From: Tritrichomonas foetus
Lineage: Eukaryota > Parabasalia > Tritrichomonadida > Tritrichomonadidae
Direction of reading: 5' to 3'
Assembly: GCA_001839685.1 (NCBI GenBank)
Contig: MLAK01000743.1
Coordinates: 1 to 64,000 of the forward strand
Length of the DNA: 64,000 nt
Shown: positions 1 to 9,144 of the stretch, one piece after another
Position numbering within the stretch: position 1 is the first letter of the stretch
Layout: each line of letters opens with the position of its first letter
The notes under the pieces: model-generated
What the model was told of the DNA's origin: nothing
Databases searched by the model: none
Seen by the model: only the letters and a program-made list of their open reading frames with translations
Translations under genes and position numbers: made by a program

Positions 1-487
1 TGGTAGGACAAAGGTTTATGGGATGGTCCCACAAAATCTTTGGGGGACCATTTTGTAAACCTTTCATATAGGAGGTGTATGAGTGATACCCAAAGTTTAA
101 AAGACATTTCGAAAAAACATTTTATATATTAAATTTAATCATGCTATTCGACATACATTAGCACATTTTTCTCCATTTTGAATCAAAAAAGTAAATATTG
201 TAATTTAATAAGATGCATATCATCTCTGAAAAATTGGAAAATCTCATGAAGTAAACAAAATAAATATATTTTTTTCTCTCTGAATAATTATTTTATTCCG
301 AATAATATGATAGAATTCACGTCATTATTTCTTTTACTTGGCGTTTATTTCTCTCACAAAATTTTTCAATAAAGATAACGTATTTTTAACATTTTAAACG
401 GAAAAGTGACAGAAAGAAAAATCTCAAGTGAAAAAAGGGTAAAAAACGTGTTTTTCCCCTTATTCATTTAACGTACGTTATTTTTCG
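1..487. other. Intergenic, upstream of EFHC1 gene
   Basis: No convincing coding sequence is visible. The left edge holds a strong hairpin (listed separately). The rest is AT-rich. An initiator-like TCATTTAAC lies about 20 bases before the ATG at 488 and is the best candidate transcription start. Confidence 0.6.
10..64. repeat. 21-bp-stem hairpin
   Basis: Bases 10-18 (AAAGGTTTA) are the exact reverse complement of 56-64, and 23-30 (ATGGTCCC) of 44-51. The four positions between them (19-22 with 52-55) can all form G-U or U-G pairs, so an RNA copy could fold into one continuous 21-bp stem with a 13-base loop. As DNA it is an interrupted inverted repeat. It may be the 3' end of a transcript lying left of the window, a small structured RNA, or a remnant of a palindromic element. 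Confidence 0.55.
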
Positions 488-2263
488 ATGACTCTTCCTC
501 TTCTTCCAGGATATACCTTTCCTGATCCAACCCAAGTGAAGTTCCACAAGAGCCAAGCTCTTGTATTCGAAAACGGTGGGCCGGCAATTCACCAAAATGC
601 ACCCGGCATTGGCGGCAAATTATTGCCAGGTCAGGCTCCACCGAAGGAGGCGATCTCCTCGACATCTATTTACAACCAGTCCATGGGCGGCGACTTCCGA
701 ACAGGTGAAACAGTTCCCGCCTGGGTCGCATTCGGCTCCCAAGTTCTCAGATTTTACGGATACTTTAAAGAGCCAATTTTCAGCAGCCAAGAAGAAAACT
801 ATCGCGTCAGACACGTCACCATCCTCTTCTTTTTGGAAGACGATACAATCCAAATTCTCGAGCCACGTGAAAAGAATTCCGGAATACCGCAAGGCACCTT
901 CCTCAGGAGGCATCGCGCCAAGAAAGATGATGACTCCTACGTCAACGTCGGCGATTTCAGGGTCGGCGGAGAATTTAATTTATACGGAAGAACATTCTTC
1001 ATTTCTGACTGCGACAAATTCACATCCGACTTTATGAATAAGATCAATCGACCAGGCGGCGAATCTTCCCGCGTTCCGGACGATCCATACCTCTCCACCA
1101 GGAATTTACGCGAATATGAAGAAACACATAGAAACAGGGGTGTTCCCAAGCCAGAAATGCTCAAACTAAGGCAGTTTCTTGCAAATGATGGCCACGTTCT
1201 TCGTTTCTACGCTTACTGGGACGATAGAAATCGACCGTTTGGTGACCTGAGGAACTTTGTCATTAATTATTTCTTGGCGGACGACACAATGGAAGTAAAC
1301 GAAGTCCTCAAACAGAACGATGGAAGATATCCATTCCCATCGTTTGTCAGGCGTTCCCAGATACCAAAAGAAGTTCTCGCTCTCTCTGAAAACGATCCTC
1401 GGTTCCTATCGGCTGACCACTACTACAGGCCAACTGATCTCAGGATTGGTGCCACAATCAACATCTTGAATCGCGCAATGTTCATTTTCGATTGTGATCC
1501 ATTCACAAGAACTTGGTATAAACAGAACTTCGGTTACACTGATCAAGAAATGTCACCAATTCTTCCTCCACAAGCACAGCCAAAGACAAAGGTTACAATC
1601 GAGATTCCACCAAATTCGTTGATCGGTTCAGAAGAAGATACAATCAGGAACGTCATGTCATTACATCCAAAGCCACCACCGAAAGATGAAGTTAAACTCA
1701 TCGAAAGAATGCATGATGTCCTTCGCTTCACTTGCCGCATGATTACAAAGAACTCTGTCGATGCCTCTCGTTCATTCATTATCACATTCTATTTGAATGA
1801 TGATACAATTCAAATCTACGAACCACCACAAAGAAACAGTGGTATAGTTGCAGGTAAGTTCCTCCAACGTACAAAGATGAAGAATCCAGAAACAGGAGAA
1901 TACTTCAAACCATCAGACCTCGAAGTTGGAAGAATTGTTACAATCAATGGTTTGAAATTCCAACTTTTACAAGCAACCGAATACGCAATGTCTTACATGG
2001 AAGCAGATCCAGATAACTTCCCACAAGCAGATCTTGTTTCTATTGTTGAAAGATTAAGATACGCAATCAAGCAGACTGGTCGAACACCGAAAGAAATCTT
2101 CACTGAATACAGTGACCATGGAAAGATGGATGTGAACCGTCTAATGGATCTTTTCCGCGGTGTTGGATTTGAAATCACGCGTCACGAGGCATTGACTGTA
2201 ATGCGTCGTTACCAAAAGGATGATGCATTGACATTACGTGAGTTCTTAAATATTGCACGGTGA
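488..2263 (+). CDS. EFHC1: EFHC1/Rib72-type triple DM10 axonemal protein
   Basis: 591 residues. Three DM10 domains are visible at about 86-183, 237-350 and 421-521, each with the VLRF...DDT core (for example VLRFYGYF and FFLEDDTIQIL). A C-terminal EF-hand-like region follows at about 530-591. The N-terminus (LPLLPGYTF-DPTQVKFHKSQ) matches the EFHC1/EFHC2/Rib72 signature. Family members are microtubule inner proteins that line the A-tubule of ciliary doublets, so this is expected in the flagellar axonemes. Length is close to the usual ~640 residues. The ATG at 488 gives the family N-terminus directly. Codon use is somewhat richer in C and G than in neighbouring genes, suggesting good expression. 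EFHC1 and EFHC2 cannot be told apart here. Confidence 0.93.
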   Translation: MTLPLLPGYTFPDPTQVKFHKSQALVFENGGPAIHQNAPGIGGKLLPGQAPPKEAISSTSIYNQSMGGDFRTGETVPAWVAFGSQVLRFYGYFKEPIFSSQEENYRVRHVTILFFLEDDTIQILEPREKNSGIPQGTFLRRHRAKKDDDSYVNVGDFRVGGEFNLYGRTFFISDCDKFTSDFMNKINRPGGESSRVPDDPYLSTRNLREYEETHRNRGVPKPEMLKLRQFLANDGHVLRFYAYWDDRNRPFGDLRNFVINYFLADDTMEVNEVLKQNDGRYPFPSFVRRSQIPKEVLALSENDPRFLSADHYYRPTDLRIGATINILNRAMFIFDCDPFTRTWYKQNFGYTDQEMSPILPPQAQPKTKVTIEIPPNSLIGSEEDTIRNVMSLHPKPPPKDEVKLIERMHDVLRFTCRMITKNSVDASRSFIITFYLNDDTIQIYEPPQRNSGIVAGKFLQRTKMKNPETGEYFKPSDLEVGRIVTINGLKFQLLQATEYAMSYMEADPDNFPQADLVSIVERLRYAIKQTGRTPKEIFTEYSDHGKMDVNRLMDLFRGVGFEITRHEALTVMRRYQKDDALTLREFLNIAR

Positions 2264-2281
2264 TGCATGCGTTTCTTTAGA

Positions 2282-2396
2282 TAATCAAATTTTCATATTT
2301 AAATGACTTCCCAAAAATAGTTTTATTTTTCTTTTGAATTCGATTCTTTTGATTATCAAGTTTTCATATTTAAATGACTTCTAAAAAAATAGTTTT
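2282..2396 (+). repeat. Direct repeat downstream of EFHC1 gene
   Basis: Two copies of about 43 bases, 2282-2324 and 2353-2396, share the core TTTTCATATTTAAATGACTT with few differences. This is a local duplication of the 3' flank, lying in the probable polyadenylation region. Confidence 0.7.
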
Positions 2397-2619
2397 GCAT
2401 GTATGTTAAAACATGTTAATGCTTCTGTTGAAGAACTCCGCTTGCGTGCATAATAACGGGTGTATGATAAATATGATAAATTAATAGTCACTATGAAAAT
2501 ATATATTAAATGAATGTTCTTTTATTGATCCTAATAATCTTGAATTTCTTAAATATCAGATTTACGATATTATTCTTCAATTTCTGTAATAAAAAATAGA
2601 AAAAGATTTTGATCTTCAA

Positions 2620-3112
2620 ATGTCTCAACGACGTTTTTCATTTTGATATAATGATGATAATATCAATTATCATTTTATCCAATAATATCAAGTAGTTCTC
2701 CAGTCAGACCGATAATTCCTTCAAGATAATGACCTTATCTTTCATGAAATCTCATCCCAATTGAATGATTCTGGTTTTCACCTTGAGCACATCACTTTAT
2801 CTTTTCAAAGATTACTTCCCAATTATTCCAGGCCCAAAATATTGAATGGAGCAATTGCTCATCGGTGTGAATAATTATTACCAAAAATGTCATCAAGATA
2901 TGAAATTGCGAAATGCATTTTGTATTCTAAAACTTTTGGCCATCTAATTTTTCAAGTTTTCTTCGACTTAACAACTTTCCTCAATATTCAAGAACAAGTC
3001 AAAGCTCAAACATTTTCTGGATAACCAGAAGAACTCAAAAATATAATTGATAATGCATTTCATCTTCACAATGTGATTATTGAGAATATTTTTTTAGTAA
3101 AAACAAACAGCA
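2620..3112 (+). pseudogene. Decayed gene, unidentified
   Basis: From an ATG at 2620 one frame reads about 164 codons of protein-like composition (mixed charged, aromatic and aliphatic residues, for example FHLEHITLSFQRLLPNYSR) interrupted by stops at 2644, 2683, 2713, 2872 and 3022. Every stop is TAA or TGA and could arise from CAA or CGA by one C-to-T change. The frame continues into the antisense of the coiled-coil gene, where it is probably only a shadow. I cannot name the family. A chance reading is possible. Confidence 0.4.
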
Positions 3113-3745
3113 TCATTTTTCAATGTTATTCAAAAGAACAATCAGATTTGATATTTCATCATCTGGCTGATCATAATAAGCACTATGAACATCAGGAATG
3201 TGAGAATTTGAGTCATCATAAAGAAATTCCATCTCTTTTTCTTTTTCTGGAATTTGTAATTCTTTATTTTCATAATTTTGTAGGTCTTCTGTATTCAAAC
3301 ACATATTATGACATTTTGCAACACATGAAACAGACGCATCAAGATAGATATGACCATACTTGTCTTTTAGAATGGTGAGTTCATCTTGCAGAATTTTAAT
3401 CTCTTTTTCGGAATCTTCAATTTTCATTCTCAAGTTGGAGCTTTCGGTCTCTGTTGCTTGAATATTCAATGTTAATCCTTCTAGCTTGCTTGGCGTATCG
3501 GCAGCCAAATCTGATGCTTCTGAAAATTTCATTTCTGTGGCTTCGATTTGTTTTGCAATCATTTCGTTTCGGCCCTCAACTCGCTGGTTTTCGAGGACTT
3601 GGGATTCGATGTTAGACTCTAAAAATGCGCAACGTTTTCTTAGTTCGTTAAGTTGTTTCAATAGCTCGATAACTTTATTTTTATCGCGTTTGCATAAGTT
3701 ATCAATTGTATGATTGCTGTTGTCTTGCTCATTTCCTTTCTTCAT
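3113..3745 (-). CDS. Coiled-coil protein, unknown function
   Basis: 210 residues. Residues ~20-125 are strongly heptad-like and rich in E, K, L and N (for example VIELLKQLNELRKRCAFLESNIESQ), predicting a long coiled coil. The C-terminal ~85 residues are acidic and less ordered and include a short Cys/His cluster (SCVAKCHNMC). I do not recognise a family. There is no signal peptide or membrane segment, so it is probably cytoplasmic or cytoskeletal. The start is the first ATG of the frame. It is convergent with the decayed frame upstream and its 3' end abuts that relic. Confidence 0.65.
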   Translation of the reverse strand: MKKGNEQDNSNHTIDNLCKRDKNKVIELLKQLNELRKRCAFLESNIESQVLENQRVEGRNEMIAKQIEATEMKFSEASDLAADTPSKLEGLTLNIQATETESSNLRMKIEDSEKEIKILQDELTILKDKYGHIYLDASVSCVAKCHNMCLNTEDLQNYENKELQIPEKEKEMEFLYDDSNSHIPDVHSAYYDQPDDEISNLIVLLNNIEK

Positions 3746-4094
3746 GTATTATTTGTACGTTTATCAATTCTTTCAATTTTTTGAATCAAATGACCAAATA
3801 AATTCGCAAACTGTTCATCTCTTTTTTTCTTCGATTTCCGATACAAGCAGTAATCATAAATTCATTAAAATAGATTATACAAATTTGTTGTCAGCTTAGG
3901 CTACAAATTTAATGATAAAAGCTTGAATAACTCACAGCTATTACATGTCGATAAAGGAGTTTCTAAAAATGTGATAAAAAAACAGACTTCTAGAAATCGA
4001 AAACATTAGAAATAAGAAACATCAAAAATAGAATACATTTGTACAGCAGCGACAAACAATTTTAGTTTAACAAAGTAGCACCAACTGACACAAA
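3746..4094. other. Intergenic spacer, nothing seen
   Basis: 349 AT-rich bases between the start of the coiled-coil gene and the 3' end of the VPS15 gene. It must hold the coiled-coil gene's promoter, but I see no clear initiator, repeat or ORF with coding character. Confidence 0.5.
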
Positions 4095-7000
4095 TTATGT
4101 ATCAGAAAGTTGCCAAAAGTTCACAAATCCATTCACATCACCACTCATAAATAGTTCGCGGGAATGGTCAACACATGTAATTTTAGAACAGTGTTTGTGA
4201 AGAGATCCATAACCAGTTATGTCTCTCTTTATTTCGATCTTCTTCATTACACCAATTCCTAGGTTTTGTGTGCGATGTAAGTCGCTTAAAATACATGAAT
4301 TCTCAAAATTCTCACAGTCGACGTAATAAACGTCATTTTCACCAGTTATGACTACATTTCCATCATAGGAAATTACGTGTGATGTATCAAGAAGGATCGA
4401 AAGCTCACTTTTTCCAAGAAGTGCATCATAGCATTCAACACGATTCGGTGATGCTACAACAAAGTTGCAACAATTTCTTTGTGCAGGAGCAAGACTGACG
4501 ACTGGCTCAGTTAGAATCGATTTAACAACAAGCATCATTCGAGGATCAATGATATCAACCATGCCCTCACCAAAGCCAACACCAAGCGTTACACATTGGC
4601 TCCAAGCTGCCAAAGCTGTTGGCGTCATTGATCGATCAAAGTTTATCATATTCATTGGTTTATAAGCTCGACAATCATAAAGACTAAGTGATCCATTTTC
4701 TCCAAGCATGTAAACAAGATTTGCTTGTTTAGCGACAACTTTAACTGGACGTGATTCAAGTCTAGTTTTTGTTGCATATGAACGATTTCTTGCCCAATCA
4801 ATGAAACAGATTTTATTTGTGTTGTCAACCATACATGTGAGTGAAGTGTTTCTTAATTCTGTAATTGCAACAATTGGTTTCATTTTATTTGTCTTTAGTT
4901 TAACTTGGTCTGTTGAGGTTACGTTGTAAAGGCTTCCTTTTGCATCGGCAATAACAGCACGCATGTTGTTTGAAAAGTGTGGTGCTATATGTGTAATTGG
5001 TGCTCTAGAAATGCGCTTACTTTGTAAGAATTTAGGTGAAATTGAGACTCCACCTTTAATCATCAATGGTGCATTTCTAAATGGCGATTTTTCACTTCTA
5101 GGCGGTTTTGGTGTGACTCTACGATTAATTCGTGGGAAAAGTATTGTATCCATAAATGTTGTATCTGACTCAGCATCGAATTCTTTCGGAAGATATTGAA
5201 CAATTTTTTCAGAGAAGTATCTAAAGATTGGAACTTCACTTCTTCGATATTTAGAAAGTCGCAAATAAAGTTCCGGCGCATGTGCTTTACTCAGAAGGTT
5301 ATGTTGAACGAACCAGAGAATAAACTCAAGATAACCTTCAATGACAGATGTTGAAGACTCATCACCAAAAAGACCAAGTAGAAGTGGTGTGATATTTGTA
5401 TATAGCCTTCTGTAATAGCATCTTTCATTGATTGATGAGTTATCAAAAAATGTTTTGAATATATTCAAAATGTTGACTTTAAATGCAGTACTGTTTGAGT
5501 TAAGACAAGAGAGAAGAACAGTCGAAAAGTGTTCAAAAGTATCAAAATTACATCTATGAATGAGGTTGCCAGAATTTCCTTTGCCTGGAATTGAAGCTAG
5601 AATTTCATGAGCTTGACTGGCAATTTCTTGCTGTCGTTTCGCTGCACGTATCTTACGTGCTTGTTCTTTAGCAATAGGATTCTTTGAGGAGCCACCGTTT
5701 GGTGAAAGATTTCCGTCACTGAGTCCTTCAAAATAGTCAACGTCTTTCCCATCATCAATTTGGAAGTTTTGATCTGGTGAAATTCGAAGAAGTGAAGGAA
5801 GTTCTGACATTGAACCAATTAGCATTGAATCTTTTTGCTCACTTCTGACACTTCCTGCACTTTCGTTGATAGCAATAACATTGATTTCATCGTGCATTTC
5901 GGCAAATTCAGTGTTCATTTCTTGGCCATTTTCAGTATCATTTTCATTTCTCTCCTTTTCCGCATCTTTCAAATTTTCTTCTTCTGGTTTGAGTTCTTCT
6001 TCTGGTTTGAGTTCTTCTTCTGGTTTAGGTTCTTCTTCTGGTTTATGTTCTTCTTCTGGTTTATGTTCTTCTTCTGGTTTAGGTTCTTCTTCTGGTTTAG
6101 GTTCTTCTTCTGGTTTAAGTTCTTCTTCTGGTTTTGGTTCGTGAGACATCTCTTCTGTTGTTTGATCTTTTGAACTTTCTGTTGATATTTCTTCTGAGTT
6201 TTCTTTCTTTGCTTCATGGCTAGTATCGTCTGTTTGATCAATATTATGGATATATGATTGATCGTTCAAAGATCCAGCTGTTTCTGATCTTGCTTCATCG
6301 TCATCAGCATAAGAAGACTCGCCTGCTATTTCTGGTGTGATTAGAGGCTCTTCTTTATGGGGGACAATTTCAGATGTTCTTCGTTTTCTGTTACCAGGAA
6401 GTTGTCCAAGTGGACTTTGTGCAAGATAGCTTCCAGTTTGACCCATAGTTTCGCTTATATCTTCTTCGTTATCGCTGTAAATTCTATCGAATGAAGGCAC
6501 ACTGTCACTTGCATTTACTGATCTTGAACTATCCATGCAAGATGCATTAGATTCGCTTTTATCAATATCTTCTGGAATTGTTAAGTCTTTCATATGTTCA
6601 ATTACTTCTTCTATTGTGTCACCTTTATTATCTTCTTGTTCTGCTTGTGAAAGAGACTTCATAGTATTGACAAAGGCGCCAACAACGATGTCTTGGTTTT
6701 CAGTAATAATAAAGTTCACCATTTGCATCGCATTTGCAGCAACACGTGGTTGTAGACGTTCGATTTCTACTGCAAGTGTTGGACACATTGAAGCCATTGA
6801 GCAACGATATTGAATAGATGCTCCATTTGCACTTTTCACGATGTTAGGAATCAGGTAGCCTTCAAAAATCATTTCGAATTCAACTGGAATTTCTTTTAAT
6901 GATTTAACAATTTTAACTATACATGAAAGTGCATTCGATTTCAAAATATTTGAAGGAATGGATAGAAGCCCACAAAAATTAGGTAAAACACGACTGAGTT

Positions 7001-8117
7001 TCACTTTATCACTTAATGGAATGGTATAGTCGCATATAAATGAAGAGAAAACAACTTTTTCTTGAACCATTTTCGAACCATTTAGAAAGCTTGTGAAGAC
7101 ATTAATGAAAATAAGCCTGACATCAGTTGTTGATTTTTCAATAATTAATTGGAAAATTGGAATAAGCTTAATTAAATGCTCAAGTCCCATTTCAGAATGG
7201 AAAAATTCGGCAAACTGGGATTCAATTTGTGCGAAAATTGAAGGGAAGAATGTCAAATGTGTTTCATGCTTCATATTTCGTTTTTCGGGGTCAATACAAA
7301 GAAGCATCTTAACAAGATCACGAACTTCAGTTGGGAGACCGTTTATTTTTTCAGTGATGTCATTATTGCCACCTGCGTATTGAATGAGTCCAGAAAATGT
7401 GAAAAGGTGCTCACCTGTATAAAGGTAGTAAATAACAAGTCCTGTAGCGAAATAGTCCATTGAAAATGCTCCTAGACCGAAAAACACATTATCTGTTGTT
7501 CTTTCAGGAAACAAAAGCTGCTCTGGTGCTAAATAGCAGTAACTTCGAGAAACTGTTGCAAAAAAGTGATGGAAAAGGTCTGGTCGAGTCGATTTGATGT
7601 GTGATGGTTTGAATGGGGCCATATCGCCGAGATTGACTTCGAGGTCCCAATTTACGAATATATTATCTGGATTGATGGCTCCATGAAACAGATTGCATTC
7701 ATGAAGACTGTTAACGAGATTTAATAGTCGATATGTAATCCATTGTTTTTCGATTGGTTCAAGCGGTGGATATTCTTCCATACGTTGTGTTAAAGTGAAC
7801 TGGTGCTTTCGTCGACAAATGAAGGCCAAATTTTGCTTGATAATCACGCGATCATAAATTGACACTCCATTATCTCCGAGAGATGAATCGCGTAAAATAT
7901 TTTCGTATATATGACAACTGTGAGCAACATTATTATCTTCAATAGGGATGTCAGATTCGTAAGCTTTGACTATGATTGATCTTCGTTTTTCATCGAGACA
8001 GTCAAGTGTTAAAAAAAATGTACCTGACTCTAAAACTTTTCGAACAGTAATTCCGTTTCGCTTTAAAGGGTCAACATACCAATTTCCCATCGAAGGAATC
8101 ACAACTTGATTCCCCAT
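4095..8117 (-). CDS. VPS15: VPS15 (PI3K regulatory subunit 4)-like pseudokinase
   Basis: 1340 residues, near the usual size (~1360-1450). The order is that of VPS15: an MGNQ N-terminus suited to N-myristoylation; a kinase-like domain at ~20-290; HEAT-like helices at ~300-480; a long acidic low-complexity linker at ~490-790; further helices at ~810-990; a C-terminal WD40 region at ~1030-1340. The family is the scaffold of class III PI3-kinase (VPS34) on endosomes and autophagosomes. The activation region (DMAPFKP followed by SYCYLAPEQLLFPE) is typical of VPS15. K51 (VKAY), N152 and D165 remain, but the catalytic loop reads HGAINPDN instead of HGDIKxxN, so the catalytic Asp is Ala147. The linker has nine KPEEE-type hexapeptides. 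The start is the first ATG, giving the myristoylation motif. Confidence 0.88.
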   Translation of the reverse strand: MGNQVVIPSMGNWYVDPLKRNGITVRKVLESGTFFLTLDCLDEKRRSIIVKAYESDIPIEDNNVAHSCHIYENILRDSSLGDNGVSIYDRVIIKQNLAFICRRKHQFTLTQRMEEYPPLEPIEKQWITYRLLNLVNSLHECNLFHGAINPDNIFVNWDLEVNLGDMAPFKPSHIKSTRPDLFHHFFATVSRSYCYLAPEQLLFPERTTDNVFFGLGAFSMDYFATGLVIYYLYTGEHLFTFSGLIQYAGGNNDITEKINGLPTEVRDLVKMLLCIDPEKRNMKHETHLTFFPSIFAQIESQFAEFFHSEMGLEHLIKLIPIFQLIIEKSTTDVRLIFINVFTSFLNGSKMVQEKVVFSSFICDYTIPLSDKVKLSRVLPNFCGLLSIPSNILKSNALSCIVKIVKSLKEIPVEFEMIFEGYLIPNIVKSANGASIQYRCSMASMCPTLAVEIERLQPRVAANAMQMVNFIITENQDIVVGAFVNTMKSLSQAEQEDNKGDTIEEVIEHMKDLTIPEDIDKSESNASCMDSSRSVNASDSVPSFDRIYSDNEEDISETMGQTGSYLAQSPLGQLPGNRKRRTSEIVPHKEEPLITPEIAGESSYADDDEARSETAGSLNDQSYIHNIDQTDDTSHEAKKENSEEISTESSKDQTTEEMSHEPKPEEELKPEEEPKPEEEPKPEEEHKPEEEHKPEEEPKPEEELKPEEELKPEEENLKDAEKERNENDTENGQEMNTEFAEMHDEINVIAINESAGSVRSEQKDSMLIGSMSELPSLLRISPDQNFQIDDGKDVDYFEGLSDGNLSPNGGSSKNPIAKEQARKIRAAKRQQEIASQAHEILASIPGKGNSGNLIHRCNFDTFEHFSTVLLSCLNSNSTAFKVNILNIFKTFFDNSSINERCYYRRLYTNITPLLLGLFGDESSTSVIEGYLEFILWFVQHNLLSKAHAPELYLRLSKYRRSEVPIFRYFSEKIVQYLPKEFDAESDTTFMDTILFPRINRRVTPKPPRSEKSPFRNAPLMIKGGVSISPKFLQSKRISRAPITHIAPHFSNNMRAVIADAKGSLYNVTSTDQVKLKTNKMKPIVAITELRNTSLTCMVDNTNKICFIDWARNRSYATKTRLESRPVKVVAKQANLVYMLGENGSLSLYDCRAYKPMNMINFDRSMTPTALAAWSQCVTLGVGFGEGMVDIIDPRMMLVVKSILTEPVVSLAPAQRNCCNFVVASPNRVECYDALLGKSELSILLDTSHVISYDGNVVITGENDVYYVDCENFENSCILSDLHRTQNLGIGVMKKIEIKRDITGYGSLHKHCSKITCVDHSRELFMSGDVNGFVNFWQLSDT
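5973..6134 (-). repeat. 18-bp tandem repeat encoding KPEEE(P/L/H)
   Basis: Nine in-frame 18-bp units (162 bp) within the VPS15-like gene encode KPEEEL, KPEEEP and KPEEEH hexapeptides with a final KPEEEN. The near-identity of units at DNA level points to recent unequal crossing-over or slippage. It probably acts as a flexible acidic spacer between the helical and WD40 parts. Confidence 0.92.
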
Positions 8118-8396
8118 TTGTTGTTTTGAATTGAATCGAAATTGATCGTAGATCTGAACTTTTTGTTCTAAGACAATTGGTTGAAAAAAGTTCTGAGTTT
8201 CAAAATATACTCACAATTTCAAGGTCAATTTTAACCTTTTTCTTAGAAAAGAAAACTATTGAAAGAAGATTAAAGGCAAAAAATTGATCAATTTCGCCTC
8301 TTTGAAAAAATTGAAAATAGTTATTTTGTCCATTTTAGCAATTTTTAGAAAAGTGACAGTATAAATGGTCGGAAATGTCAAGATACCTAGATTTCA

Positions 8397-8546
8397 ATGA
8401 TGCAAAGGGAAGTTCACTCGGTCCATCATTTTTATTTTAATCAGCCAGCCATAGGCAACCATCATATCTCTGAGATATCCCGCGAATTACTTTCTCAGGT
8501 CAGTCAGAGACCCTTTGATCAACACATCAATTCACGTCAAAGCTAA
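8397..8546 (+). CDS. Marginal 49-residue ORF in a GC-richer patch
   Basis: Starts with two consecutive ATGs just after a TCA and ends in TAA. It is rich in H, Q and S and has no recognisable domain. The DNA is noticeably richer in G and C than the surrounding spacer and non-repetitive. It could be a tiny gene, part of a structured RNA, or a relic. Support is composition only. Confidence 0.18.
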   Translation: MMQREVHSVHHFYFNQPAIGNHHISEISRELLSQVSQRPFDQHINSRQS

Positions 8547-8769
8547 ATATAAGGTTAGCATATCTCTTATATATTTTAAGTTTTTATTTTACAAGGGAAA
8601 CAAATGAGTTATTATCCCCCCTAGAATCTATAAAATTTAAAGAATGATTTTTGGTTTAAAAATAATGATTCTCTCACCTTAAAAAGCATATGACTCAAAA
8701 ATCAAGGTAAATTCTTTTCTTTTTACAAAATCGGAAAAATTCAATGAACTATTTGATAATGTTTCATAT

Positions 8770-9000
8770 TTATAAAATTTTTTTTGCTATAATACGTTTA
8801 TCAGAGACATTTAAACATGATATAGGTTCCAAGCTTTCCTCGTTTCTTTTTTTCGATGAATGCATACAATGGCATTCGTTTTGAATATCAGCAGCCAAAT
8901 ATATACTCAAAAAATCAATACTAAGAAAACATTCTATAATTTTCTGATACTCATTCAATTGCCAATCTTTACTCAATTCAATGCATGTAAAAAGTAGCAT
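8770..9000 (-). CDS. Marginal 76-residue ORF
   Basis: ATG-initiated, predicted mostly helical (for example EYQKIIECFLSIDFLSIYLAADIQ), no recognised family. It could be a fragment of a larger helical-repeat protein. Its length is within chance expectation for this composition, so it is listed only as a possibility. Confidence 0.2.
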   Translation of the reverse strand: MLLFTCIELSKDWQLNEYQKIIECFLSIDFLSIYLAADIQNECHCMHSSKKRNEESLEPISCLNVSDKRIIAKKIL

Positions 9001-9144
9001 ATTTCAATGAAGCCAATCAACATTCTCTTTCAAAAACAAGAATCGTTCAATTTTGAATCATAACACACAAAAAATCTAAAATTCTGTATTCAATAAAGCA
9101 AAACAGAAAAACAGTCTCCCCTTCATAAGGTAGCGAAAAGGATT

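Larger units (their letters stand above)
2264..3112. other. Intergenic with duplicated 3' flank and gene relic
   Basis: The first ~130 bases after the EFHC1 stop contain a local direct repeat. From about 2620 onward one plus-strand frame reads as protein-like sequence broken by stops. Both are listed separately. No intact gene is seen. Confidence 0.5.
8118..9144. other. Intergenic, two marginal ORFs
   Basis: About 1 kb. The left part contains the VPS15 promoter: an AGGTCAA at 8222-8228 (TTGACCT on the minus strand, about 105 bp upstream of the ATG) and TCAATT initiator-like sites close to the ATG. A GC-richer patch at ~8380-8545 and a weak minus ORF at 8770-9000 are listed separately. Confidence 0.5.

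Noticed and set aside
2620..3112. Alternative genetic code (TAA/TGA read as Gln or Arg)
   Set aside because: Intact genes in the window end cleanly at TAA, TGA or TAG at the expected family C-termini, so the in-frame stops indicate decay instead.
3073..3378. 101-codon plus-strand ORF over the coiled-coil gene
   Set aside because: GTG start, and its second part is antisense to coiled-coil sequence; only the left end belongs to the decayed frame.
5835..6241. Overlapping ORFs with repeated FFFWF, SSSSGL and NQKKN units
   Set aside because: Shadows of the 18-bp KPEEE repeat in the VPS15-like gene.
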